From CAWEHU01 sp963808965 (GTDB lineage Bacteria > Pseudomonadota > Alphaproteobacteria > Acetobacterales > Acetobacteraceae): DNA of 64,000 nucleotides. Positions 1 through 8,241 of this stretch are shown one piece after another. The stretch lies in the NCBI GenBank assembly GCA_963808965.1, contig CAWEHU010000016.1:124001-188000 (forward strand), read 5' to 3'. The number at the start of each line of letters is the position of its first letter. The first letter of the stretch is position 1. The notes beneath the pieces are model-generated. The model made no database searches, had not been told where the DNA came from, and saw nothing but the letters and a program-made list of their open reading frames with translations. The position numbers and the translations under genes are program-made.

Positions 1-1966
1 GGGCTGGTTCCGGTCGCCTGTCTCTAGCGGGTTTTCTTGCTTCCGAGGTCTCAGCCATCATCACTTCCTTGTCGTTTTGCGTATCGCATTTCGGTCAAAG
101 TCCGCCGTCACGGGGGCTCGCGCCATATCTTCGTGGTGCAAGAGCACGGAAGGAACCTGTGACGGATCTTGCGGGGTTGCCAGACGGATTCAGCGAGTCT
201 CGGGCGCATGGCGATCTGGCTCCGCCGCATGCGCTTTCATAGCGAGGTCCGCCGTCGCCCTGCGTGAACAACGCATGACGATGCATTTCATCTAGACGCA
301 GTTGGAGGCCGTATCAACCGTGGTAATTGAATTGTCGCCTGTGGCGAATACAGCACACCCACGCGCCGTTGCTCGAACATCAAGGGCGGGCGACACCTGG
401 TTGAGACTCACATCCGTGCAGCCCGCGGGCTGCTTGCAGAACGGTCGAGGCGCTGTGGACCTTGCTCGGCAAACTGCTCGCAGAATTTCCTCCGCGGGAA
501 TGCGCGAACTATTTCGCTCATTGCGGATACAGGCCAAACGGAAAGTCAGGATGATTCCGCTCTAGGTTTGAAACGCGGCCGAGCACTTGCCGATGTCATG
601 TAGCCGCGGCATCGGCTCAACGACGTGGACACAGTCAAACTCCTTAACCGTGTCCTTGAGGGGGGCGACGATCGCCCGAAGAAACGCTCGGAAATCTCTC
701 GATGCCCCAACTCCAGCAGCTCAGTGTCCACCGAGTGCGTCGATGTTTCGAAGCCTCGTGGGCCATGTTGTGGATCCGATAGACACCGGGCGGGTCATTC
801 GGAACGAAGACGTCCTGTCTCAATGTGGATTCGCGTGGCTGGGTCGAGACCCTCAAACGGGTTCGAGTACGATCGGACCCAGGAAGTGATTGAAGTTCTC
901 TTTGTGCGCGGTCACGCGTGAAATCCCACCGGGCTGCGGCATAGGTGAGGAGGTGACACCAAGAGCACAATCCGCCGCAGAACCGTCCGCTTCCCACCCT
1001 AAGCGGACAATGGGGAGTCCAAGTCGCTTTATGAGACGAGGAAGTAAGAAATATAGCAAGACACCTCCCCGCACTCAGTTTCAAGGAGAACCCGACATCG
1101 CGTCGGGCTTTCCCAAACCTGCACTAGACTGCGATGCCAGCTTGCCGCAGCAATTGGTCCTTGAAGAGATCAGTGACCGTCTGCCTGACGGCCTGATGAC
1201 TTTGGCCTAGGGCCGAACCCCAGAGAGCCGGATCCCAGCTCACGAGTTTCTAAAAAGATTGGCGAGACGTTGAAAGAGAACTGGCAGAACTTTCATTTGC
1301 TAAACCGTGGTGTAGTTGTGGTTGCAAAAAACATTGAGTACGACAACAAGTCACAACGCGCGAGGCTAGTCCAGAGTCGCTTGAAAGTAAGATATTATAC
1401 CAGTGGCCCTGTCCGATGACCCTTCCCGACCCGAAGCGGACCTTCAGTTCCTGAAGCGGATCGTCATAGATGTGTCGGGAGCGAAAGTTGGGCTTTGGTG
1501 GCTCAGAAGATAAAAGCCGCCAGCGGGCTCTCATTCCTCGTTTACAGCGGGTCCTTGTGTACAGGCCACCGCGACGCGCGACGGCCATTTGCTGAATCCC
1601 CACCACGGGATTAGCAAAGCGCACACGATGAAATTGTCCGGGATGCTGACATGGGAGGGAAATGGAGTAATCGTATCCAGTGGGCTGGATTTATCCGCTA
1701 ACTCGACCTCGCCACCATGCTGGGCCTCCGCATCGGGGAACTCAGTGGTGCCTCCATCGCCACACCGAGGGAGCGCGAGCGCATCCGTGATGCAGATCCT
1801 GCAGAGCCGATGTCGCGTCAGGCTGCTCAACTGAGCTCGCACTGCGCGTTATTGGTCAAGAGCAACGACCATTTCCTTTCGTGCGACCTGGCCACTGGGG
1901 TCGTTGATGTCCTTGAACTCACTTACCTTAAACCAGTCAGTGCACTTCTTATACCTTCAGCCCTAA
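1..1966. other. No supportable gene
   Basis: I read both strands and found no reading frame with a recognisable domain, a credible ribosome-binding site or protein-like composition. The frames present here are short, overlap one another on both strands and are rich in Ser, Arg and Cys, as expected of random frames. Base composition is visibly less GC-rich than in the rest of the window. The stretch lies beside two broken accessory genes and is probably old, decayed mobile or defence-island DNA, but that is inference. No tRNA, insertion-sequence end or CRISPR repeat was seen. Confidence 0.5.
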
Positions 1967-2384
1967 ACGTTTCTCGTCATATATCCGAATCTCGTTGATT
2001 TTCCGAAGACTGCCCTCATAGTACCCGAGGGAAACTCAGCTGCTGCTGATCGAAGAGAGATAGCATCCGCGGGAGTATCTTATCTACTCTTCAAGTTCGG
2101 CTGGCTCCTTCTCAGGTGCTCTCGAGAAACGCGTCGAGACATCTTTCTTTTACGCTCGATGAGACCAGAGGGCGAGCAACGACTTTACGGGCTGCTCGAC
2201 GGGGGGAACACGACCAAGCGCATCAACCTCTGGCGCCAGGAAACTTGAATGCCCTTAGCTAGACTGGAGCAAGGAGAAAGCATGGCTGGAACTCGAAGGA
2301 CTGTTAGCAGAGCGAATTCGTTGCGATTTTTTTAAGCTCCTACGTAGCCAGCAGCGACTATGTGAGGTATGTAGCTCGCGCTGA
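1967..2384 (+). pseudogene. Possible decayed coding remnant, family unknown
   Basis: An open frame without an early start codon runs from about 1967 to the TGA at 2246-2248. It reads like protein (for example RPEGEQRLYGLLDGGN, then NTTKRINLWRQET). After a frame change a second stretch, 2259-2384, encodes an amphipathic helical segment (EKAWLELEGLLAERIR) and ends in TGA at 2382-2384. Neither matches a family I recognise. Both lie directly upstream of the trypsin-like remnant on the same strand, so they may be the end of an upstream gene or a decayed N-terminal effector-associated part of that protease. Weak evidence. Confidence 0.25.
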
Positions 2385-3294
2385 TTGCGGAGCCGTGCTG
2401 CTCCCAGAACTCAACCGGATCTCTCCCGCCACGGACACACGTCCCGACTTATCTGCAACCGCCAAGAACCTGAACGCCGCGTATACGATGGCGTGGTTCT
2501 GTCCGTGCACTTCGCCAAAGACGCCTGGAATACGGTCGAGGGGTCGGCGGTGATGGTTGCCCCGGGCATCGCCTTGGCCGCCGCGCACGTCATCGAGCCT
2601 CTGATTCCCCTATCATGGCGGACGGGCTCGGCATCTTCTGCACGGGGTACACGCCCTTGGGGCCAAGGCATTGGCGTGTCAGACATATCACTAAGGCCAA
2701 CCTCACGGACCTGATTATTCTTTCTTTGGATTACGCATCCCCCGTGCCACCCGACGGTCGCTTCGTTCAGGCGATGGTGACGGCGAGGCTACCTGAGATC
2801 GGGGAACTGGTGATGATCGCGGGTTTCCGAGCGTCGGACGAGCACGTGCCGGTCGAGGAGGGCATGTGCTTCCCAGTTGAGGACGGGCACCTAAGAGGGG
2901 AGCAGAGCTTCGAATTGGGGTTGGTGAGGTGACTCAACACCACCTCAACGGACGGGGCTCGATGCCGCCCGGCCCGGCCATCGAAGTTGCGTGCTCAACT
3001 TCTGGCGGGATGAGCGGCGGCCCAGCTTTTGATCAGAACGGGATGCTAGTTGGCGTATTCTCAGTGTCACTCAATAAATCCGATGGGCGCGGACCTTCCC
3101 AAATTTCGCTACTGGCGCCTGCGTTAGTGCAAACGATCACTCCGGCGTTCCTACCGCATCTCTATCCTGGACCCGTCAGGCTCTTGGACTTAGACCCCAA
3201 CCTCTGCGGTGTCGTCCAACGCGACGTCATCCACTCAATCACCGACCTTGAAACCGGCATCATTCGCGTGGAAATGAGGAGCTGGCCGGGTTGA
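2362..3294 (+). pseudogene. Trypsin-like serine peptidase, frameshifted remnant
   Basis: Three reading-frame changes split this gene, but the pieces line up in order with a trypsin-like peptidase domain. A possible GTG start at 2362 leads into a first segment; the frame changes near 2485. The next piece has VVLSVHF and the catalytic-His region GIALAAAHVIE (about 2555-2595). The frame changes again near 2605, and the piece from 2615 carries the catalytic-Asp region TDLIILSLD. At about 2929 the frame changes a third time, and the last piece has the nucleophile motif TSGGMSGGPAF (about 3000-3030) followed by GMLVGVFSVSL. All three triad regions are therefore recognisable. Each shift corresponds to one missing base, unlike the one-base insertions elsewhere in the window, so true decay is likely. 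Proteases of this type often occur in defence or signalling modules; no partner is intact here. Confidence 0.7.
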
Positions 3295-3390
3295 TTTTGT
3301 CTGCGCCCCTCTGAAATCAGCTCGGAACCTGCCAATCGCGAGTGTCCGCAAAGGGTCGCCAGCGGTCATCGGGCAGGGCCGCTGGTATTT

Positions 3391-3745
3391 CTAATTACCG
3401 GGACCGAGCCGAATTCCTGCCGATAGCGGCGTGGAGGAGGATACTCGCCAACTTCCCCACGCTTTTTTAGTTCTCCGAGCTGTAGAGGTTTCGTGCCGCT
3501 CGGCGGAGAACGCGCCGTGCATTTCCGCCATCGAGCTCCCGCAGTTCCCGCTCGTTCAGCGCGAATTCAGGCAGCCATTCGAGAAGATGCTCGGCGAGGC
3601 CGTCGCTCCGCCAAGCGCCACCCTCGTATCCCGCGCACATGGCCAGCAGACTTGGTGCTGGCGGCAGCTCGATCTTGCTGACCAGCACGTTGAGGAATGG
3701 ATCGGGCTTCCGCTGGTAGATGGTCATCGCCTCGGATGAAGGCAT
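3391..3745 (-). pseudogene. hamA: HamA (DUF1837) N-terminal remnant, Hachiman-type
   Basis: HamA is the nuclease-type effector of the Hachiman anti-phage system and normally pairs with the helicase HamB. Starting at ATG 3745 or 3727, the protein reads through CAGYEGGAWRSDGLAEHLLE, then WLPEFAL, then NARRVLRRAARNLYSS, which matches the DUF1837 pattern GYE..WR....LA..L...LPEFAL. It stops at 3467-3469 in an A-rich run. Beyond the stop the family pattern continues in other frames: KKRGEVGE (about 3445-3465), ILLHAAI (about 3424-3445), then RQEFGSVPVI down to about 3391. That matches the family order RGE.GE..LH...., FG..P. The remainder of the domain (SKIY.K, KGFD..H) and any hamB helicase are absent. 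So this is a truncated gene with at least three frame breaks. The family call rests on remembered motifs. Confidence 0.68.
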
Positions 3746-3861
3746 ATCTCGTCGGACCCACGGAAGGGCCGGGACTCTGGCCGAAACAGTATCACAGGAA
3801 CTCAGTCAGCCGCTTCAGCGTGTCCACAGTCAGGGGCGTAGGCAACCGGCGGGCCTTCGTC

Positions 3862-4296
3862 CTAATGCCACTCGGAAAGCTCAATCACCACCCCCTCGGG
3901 ACCTTCCAGGAAAACGAGCTTGCGCGAATGGAAGTCCAGCGTTTCGTTCCGGGTCTCGAACCCGTTCTCGCGCATGCGGCGAACTTCGGCCTCGATGTCA
4001 TCCACGGCGAAGCAAACGTGGTTGAGGCCGATCTTGTGTAGCTCACGGATATGCGGATCGGGGATGCTTTCCGGATGACGATAATGCAGCAGCTGAATTT
4101 CAGTTCGCGGGGTGGCGTTCTCCAGCACCAGCGTCACGTGGTCCGCCTCGATTTCGGGCACTCCCATATAGGAGGCAAAAGGCTCGCCGGTGATCACGAC
4201 CGAAACCGCTTCCTTGAAGCCCAGCAGGGCAAAGAACCGGCGCGCTCTGTCGAGATCGCGCACAACGATCGTCAGATGGTCAAAGCGCCTTACCAT
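3862..4296 (-). CDS. VOC family protein (glyoxalase/dioxygenase-like)
   Basis: 144 aa single vicinal-oxygen-chelate fold protein. It opens with FDHLTIVVRDLDRARRFFA, has the central LNHVCFAVDDIEAEVRRM strand-helix, and ends in FLEGPEGVVIELSEW, the two beta-alpha-beta-beta-beta modules of the family. Likely metal ligands are His6-7 region, His in LNHVCF and the Glu of VIELSE. The substrate cannot be told from sequence; members include lactoylglutathione lyase-like, methylmalonyl-CoA epimerase-like and resistance proteins. ATG at 4296 is preceded by GGAGGGCGGAG, a good ribosome-binding site. It is divergent from a TetR-type gene, with a 12-bp palindrome in the gap, so that regulator probably controls it. 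Confidence 0.8.
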   Translation of the reverse strand: MVRRFDHLTIVVRDLDRARRFFALLGFKEAVSVVITGEPFASYMGVPEIEADHVTLVLENATPRTEIQLLHYRHPESIPDPHIRELHKIGLNHVCFAVDDIEAEVRRMRENGFETRNETLDFHSRKLVFLEGPEGVVIELSEWH

Positions 4297-4314
4297 CTCC
4301 GCCCTCCTGCTCGC

Positions 4315-4326
4315 CCTGTTAACAGG
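4315..4326. promoter_or_regulatory. Palindrome, candidate TetR operator
   Basis: CCTGTTAACAGG is a perfect 12-bp palindrome 19 bp upstream of the VOC gene start and within the divergent gap to the TetR-type gene. It shares the TGTTA half-site with the inverted repeat at 4504-4520. Position and symmetry fit an operator for the adjacent TetR-type regulator; binding itself is inference. Confidence 0.4.
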
Positions 4327-4502
4327 ATTATCCGATCATACGCCTTTCGCCGCCACGCTTGGACGCATCCCCGGCTCCAAAAGGCGTCCGCGTCGCCTCT
4401 GCTTCCGGGAGAAGATGCCGTTCCAGCCGCTCCCACAAGGGATGGCGCGATCAGTCCCCGACCCTCATCCCAAACGATCTTCTTGCCCCATCCACCCCGG
4501 CC

Positions 4503-5240
4503 ATGTTAGAAATCCTAACAACAGACGATACGGCCCATGCCCCGCTCCCCCTTCCGACGCACCTCCCGAACAGCACCGCCTTCCGCTGGCGCGACCGGCC
4601 GCTTCGCTCGGCATCCGCCGTCCATGAGCAGCGCCGCGAGATCGTGCTGGACGTCGCCGAGCGGCTGTTCGCGGAGCGCGGCATCGCCGAGGTTAGCTTC
4701 CCGCAACTCGCCACCGCCGCGGGCCTCAACATCGCCTCCGCCCGGCTGCATTTCGGCAACGTTGCGATCCTCCTCGAAGGCGTGCTCGACCGCCACATCG
4801 ATCGCATCATTGACCGGCTCCGCATATTCGACGAAGCCGCCGCGGAGACGGACCCCGCGCTCCGGCTCACCAACGCGATCGGCGCGCTACTCGATACGAT
4901 GCACGCCCGCGCCGCGGCGCAGCGCTGCTTCGTCGCAGGGATGCATGGCGCGTCGCCGCACCTCGCCCGCTCGCTCGCGATCCGCCAACGTTACGTCGCC
5001 CACTGGTTTGCCGGTCTCATTTCCGCCGCGGTGCCGGGCCTCGAAAGCCGCACCGAACTCACGATGCCCATTGCGATGAGCCTGCTCGGCATGGCGGCCT
5101 GGCACGTGCTCTGGTTCCGCGAGCCCGCCGGGCTGTCGCGTGACGAATACGCGACTCTCCTGGCGACGATGGTGATCGAAGGAGCCCGGGCCGCGCTCGG
5201 CCGCAATCTCGGCGGCTGGGAAGGCGCGGATGAAGCCTGA
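4503..5240 (+). CDS. TetR/AcrR-type transcriptional regulator
   Basis: 245 aa from ATG 4503. An in-frame upstream extension to 4359 exists but is Arg/Ser-rich and not family-like. A disordered N-terminus of about 35 residues precedes the HTH: REIVLDVAERLFAERGIAEV, then SFPQLATAAGLNIASARLHF, with the recognition helix and the LHF position typical of TetR. The C-terminal helical ligand domain contains RQRYVAHWFAGLISA and MSLLGMAAWHVLWF. It overlaps the next regulator by 11 bp, so the two are cotranscribed. The start codon region is itself covered by an inverted repeat (4504-4520), which suggests autoregulation. No strong Shine-Dalgarno precedes 4503, so the start could lie elsewhere. Confidence 0.8.
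   Translation: MLEILTTDDTAHAPLPLPTHLPNSTAFRWRDRPLRSASAVHEQRREIVLDVAERLFAERGIAEVSFPQLATAAGLNIASARLHFGNVAILLEGVLDRHIDRIIDRLRIFDEAAAETDPALRLTNAIGALLDTMHARAAAQRCFVAGMHGASPHLARSLAIRQRYVAHWFAGLISAAVPGLESRTELTMPIAMSLLGMAAWHVLWFREPAGLSRDEYATLLATMVIEGARAALGRNLGGWEGADEA
4504..4520. promoter_or_regulatory. Inverted repeat over TetR start codon
   Basis: TGTTAGAAATCCTAACA has 6-bp arms (TGTTAG/CTAACA) and a 5-bp spacer. It begins on the second base of the proposed ATG of the TetR-type gene and shares TGTTA with the palindrome at 4315-4326. It could be an autoregulatory operator blocking transcription or initiation. Only symmetry and position support this. Confidence 0.4.
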
Positions 5241-5910
5241 GTCCGCCGCCGCGCCGCGCCCGCTCCGCGACCCACGTACCCGCACCCTCGCCGCACCGCG
5301 CTGGAGCGTGGTCCTCGCCCGCCGCGCCCGGTTACGCCGGGAGGCCGCGCGCACCGTCGCGGAAGCCGGCCTCGATCGCTTTGACCTCAAGCGCATCGCC
5401 GCGGCGGCGGGCGCGGAATGGACGCGGGCGCGCAACCACTACCCCACGAACCGGGCGCTGCTCGCCGACATGGTTCGCTGCCATCACCAGGAGATCAGCG
5501 ACCGAATGGTCGAGGCGGTGCTCGCCGCCCGCAATTTGCCCGAGCCCGACCGGCTCGAGTCGCTCGTGGTCGCCTTGCTCGACGCGCTCGCCGCCGCGCC
5601 CGACGCCCATCGCGCGAGCGTCGCCGCGATCCACGCCATCCCCGCCATCGCCCACAATGGGCGTCACGCCCAGCGCTGGCTGGCGGCCCAGCTCATCGAA
5701 GCCCTCCAAGCGGCAGCACCCGAGGCGCGCGGCCGGCCCCTCCTCGCCGAAATCATCGCCTGGTCGCTGCTCGCCCTCGTCGAACTCTGGGCGCTCCGCC
5801 TCGATGACGCCGAAGGGCTGAGCCGCGGCGCCTGCGGCCGCCTGCTCGCCACGATGGCGACGGAAGCCGCCCGCGCCGCAGCCAGCCCCCACTCCAACCA
5901 TCTCCCGTAA
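5230..5910 (+). CDS. TetR-like regulator, divergent N-terminal HTH
   Basis: 226 aa, overlapping the preceding TetR-type gene by 11 bp. A basic, Pro-rich N-terminus of about 35 residues is followed by a TetR-like HTH: REAARTVAEAGLDRFDLKRI, then AAAAGAEWTRARNHYPTNRA, then LLADMVRCHHQEISDRMVE. The recognition helix ends in NHYPTNRALL, comparable to the YF/YH..K..LL signature. The rest is an Ala-rich helical bundle. Two adjacent TetR proteins in one operon could form a heterodimer or respond to related ligands; this is inference. The last six residues (HSNHLP) are encoded by the left end of a duplicated segment (see 5884-6045), so the native C-terminus was probably replaced when that segment arrived. 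Confidence 0.7.
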   Translation: MKPESAAAPRPLRDPRTRTLAAPRWSVVLARRARLRREAARTVAEAGLDRFDLKRIAAAAGAEWTRARNHYPTNRALLADMVRCHHQEISDRMVEAVLAARNLPEPDRLESLVVALLDALAAAPDAHRASVAAIHAIPAIAHNGRHAQRWLAAQLIEALQAAAPEARGRPLLAEIIAWSLLALVELWALRLDDAEGLSRGACGRLLATMATEAARAAASPHSNHLP

Positions 5911-6045
5911 ACGGAGGGAGGTTCGCTCCCCCTCTTCCGCTCGCGGGAGAGGAGCGCCGGACCCTACCCGTCGGCGCGGGGCACCCAGGGAATGCGAGCG
6001 ACCTCGTCGCGCCGCGGTGGATTTTGCGGGCTTCCTCGGGCGGTC
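5884..6045 (-). pseudogene. Truncated duplicate of the DUF1178 gene 3' end
   Basis: This segment is a second copy of 17974-18192. Both copies share CACTCCAACCATC, the CGTAAACGG hairpin, the GCTCGCGGGAGAG hairpin, GGACCCTACCCGTCGGCG, GCACCCAGGGAATGCG and GATTTTGCGGGCTTCCTCGG, in the same order and spacing. The copy here lacks about 75 bp of the other copy (about 18090-18165). On the minus strand it still encodes the DUF1178 C-terminus (EVARIPWVPRADG). It lies exactly where a TetR-type gene and a LuxR-type gene converge, and supplies the last codons of the former. Confidence 0.75.
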
Positions 6046-6748
6046 ATTGGACCCGTTCCGAGGAGCGGGCATCCGCAGATTCCCGGTGCGTGATCGCGGC
6101 CCCGGTCAGCAGCGGCGCGATTTCGCCGCGGCGCTGGAGATTCAGCTTTTGCAGGATGTTGTGCACGTGGTTCTTGATCGTCGCATTGCCCAGCCGCAGC
6201 CGGCGGGCGATTTCCTTGTTCGGGAGACCGCGTGCGACCAGGGCGGCGATTTGCCGCTCCCGCGAAGTAAGCGGCGCATCGCCCGAAACGATCTCCCGGC
6301 CAGACGATAGGCTCGCGACCCGGCTGAACAGCAAAGCGGCGATACGCGGCGAGCACACCAGTTCTCCCCGAACCGCGCGCTGAACCGCCGCGACCAAATC
6401 CTCGATCGACCCGTTCTGTGGGACGTAGCCGCAAATTCCTGCTTCGGCGCAGGCCAGCACGTCGGCTTCCACCTCCGCTACCGCATAGGCGACCACACGC
6501 AGCGTCGGCACGATCAGCCGCGCGTGCCGCGGCATGGCGAGGCTGTCGCGTGCCCCGAGATCCAGGAGCATGACCTCAGGTTGCAAGGAGCCGATCTCGC
6601 TCAGAACCTCCGCACAGCCGCCAGCGCCAAGGACCTCGACGCCAGGCTGGCCCGCAAGGCTGCCCGTCAGTCCCTCTCGATACAGGCGAACGTCACTGAC
6701 CACGTAAACCCGCGGCGCGGCGCACCGGCCGCGCGTGTGCACATCCAT
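6044..6748 (-). CDS. NarL/FixJ-family response regulator (LuxR HTH), degenerate receiver
   Basis: 234 aa: receiver domain (residues about 12-130) and C-terminal LuxR HTH (about 155-215: LTSRERQIAALVARGLPNKE, then IARRLRLGNATIKNHVHNIL). Asp63 in VMLLDLGARDS sits at the phospho-acceptor position. The usual acidic pair at the start is Ser18-Asp19 (VVSDVRLYREGL), and the conserved Lys is Gln in GYVPQNGSIEDL, so phosphorylation control may be weakened or absent. No histidine kinase is nearby. ATG 6748 follows GGGGGAGGGAGAGC. The 245-bp upstream gap contains a short inverted repeat, TCACA-4 bp-TGTGA at 6905-6918, of unknown meaning. Confidence 0.82.
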   Translation of the reverse strand: MDVHTRGRCAAPRVYVVSDVRLYREGLTGSLAGQPGVEVLGAGGCAEVLSEIGSLQPEVMLLDLGARDSLAMPRHARLIVPTLRVVAYAVAEVEADVLACAEAGICGYVPQNGSIEDLVAAVQRAVRGELVCSPRIAALLFSRVASLSSGREIVSGDAPLTSRERQIAALVARGLPNKEIARRLRLGNATIKNHVHNILQKLNLQRRGEIAPLLTGAAITHRESADARSSERVQ

Positions 6749-6993
6749 GCTCTCCCTCCCCCAGGGACGAGTCGTCGGAGCGAGCCAATTACCCGCAACC
6801 CAGCGGGGACGTTACAGAAGGTTACATAGCACGTCTGGACTCACGGCTGCTTGCCCTTCTTCAAGGGAGGATAGCAGATCCGTCCGCAGGCGCGGTGAAC
6901 GGGGTCACAGCTTTGTGAGATATCCTAAAGGAATCCAAGGCTGCTCGCCTAGGGATTCTCCCCCTGTTTCCCAATTCGGCGCCAAAGACGCGC

Positions 6994-8221
6994 TCAACTC
7001 GTGCAAGCCGGGTTCATAGGCAGGAAGGCCTGATCGGCCGGAATTGTCGCGATGGCCTCGTAGTAGTCCCACGGCGCCCGACTCTCCGACGGGGATTTCA
7101 CCCGGTAGACGCTGAGATCGTACAGCACTCGCCCGTCGGCTCGGATCGAGGCAGGGCGGCCGAGGTAGTCCACCGGCAGCGCCCGCATGGCCTTGTTCAC
7201 CGCGACCGAGTTAGCCGTACCAGCCTTTTGCATTCCCTTCAGGAAATGCAAGCTTGCGGTATAGACTCCGGCTTGCACCCTGGTCGGCATGGCCTTCTGC
7301 GTAGCCAAAAAGTGCTTGGACCAAGCACGCGAAACGTCATTCTGGTCCCAGTAGAAGCCCGATGCGAACGTGAAGCCTTGGGCAACTTGCAGACCGAGCG
7401 CGTGGACCTCGGTGATGTAGATCAGGAATCCAACGAGCGTCTGGCGTCCGCTCGTTTGCACGCCGAACTCGCCGGCTTGTTTGACCAGATTGACGAGGTC
7501 GGCGCCGACGCTTGCCAGCCCGATGACTTGCGCTTCCGAGGCCTGGGCTTGCAGCAACATCGACGAGTAGTCGGCATTGCCGATCGGGTACTTGACAGTA
7601 CCCAGCACCCGTCCTCCGTTCGCGGTAATCACCTCGGTCGCGTCGCGTTCCAGCGCCGCCCCGAACGCATAGTCGACCGTGATGAAGTACCACGTCTTCC
7701 CACCCGACTTGACGATATGAGTCGCGGCGCCAACGCTTAGAGCGTGCGTGTCGTCCGCCCAGTGGGTGCTGACCGGGGAGCAGGTCTTGGACGTGAATTC
7801 GGTCGCCGCCCCGGCGGTGATCATCACCGTCCGGTTCTTCTCCTTCGCGACCTGCTGAACAGCCGAAGCGACGGAGGTCACAGGCAGATCGACGATCGCG
7901 TCGACTCCGGAATCGGTACCATTGCCTCGCCAAGCTGGCGGCGATATCGGGCTTGTTCTGCGTGTCTCCGTGCACGATCTCGATCGGGCGTCCGAGCACG
8001 GTGGAGCCGAAATCCGCCACCGCCATTTGCGCCGCAAGCACCGAGCCTTTGCCACCGCTGTCCGCGTAAGGCCCGGTTTCGTCCGTCAGCACGCCGATGC
8101 GAACGGGGCCGGCGTTCTGTTGCGCCCGTGCGTCCCGGGCTCGCACCAGCGGTCCCGCGGCAAGCAGCGCCCCTCCGCCGAGCGCAGCGCGCCGTCCGAT
8201 CAAATTGGTTGCCATCGACAT
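6994..8221 (-). CDS. Leu/Ile/Val-binding-type periplasmic protein (frame break)
   Basis: Type I periplasmic solute-binding protein of the branched-chain amino acid ABC family (Peripla_BP_6 type), about 408 aa. The start (ATG 8221 or 8215, preceded by CGGGGA) opens a signal peptide with a twin-Arg look (IGRRAALGGGALLAAGPLV) followed by VRIGVLTDETGPYADSGGKG. One extra base at about 7918 breaks the frame between ARQWY and DSGVDAIVDLPVTS. The rest is continuous, including GKTWYFITVDYAFGAALERD and FASGFYWDQNDVSRAW. It is a paralogue of the proteins at 44912-46132 and 53047-54276. No liv-type permease or ATPase is adjacent. Neighbouring fumarylacetoacetase and hydroxylase genes suggest an aromatic or acid ligand, by inference only. 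Confidence 0.82.
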
Positions 8222-8241
8222 TCCCCGATTGATTGCGACCA

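Noticed and set aside
1250..1624. Minus-strand frame of 124 codons
   Set aside because: No domain, no ribosome-binding site and noise-like composition; overlapped by frames on the other strand.
6905..6918. TCACA-GCTT-TGTGA inverted repeat
   Set aside because: Spacing is 4 rather than 6 so it does not fit a CRP site, and it is far from the LuxR-type gene start; left as a remark only.
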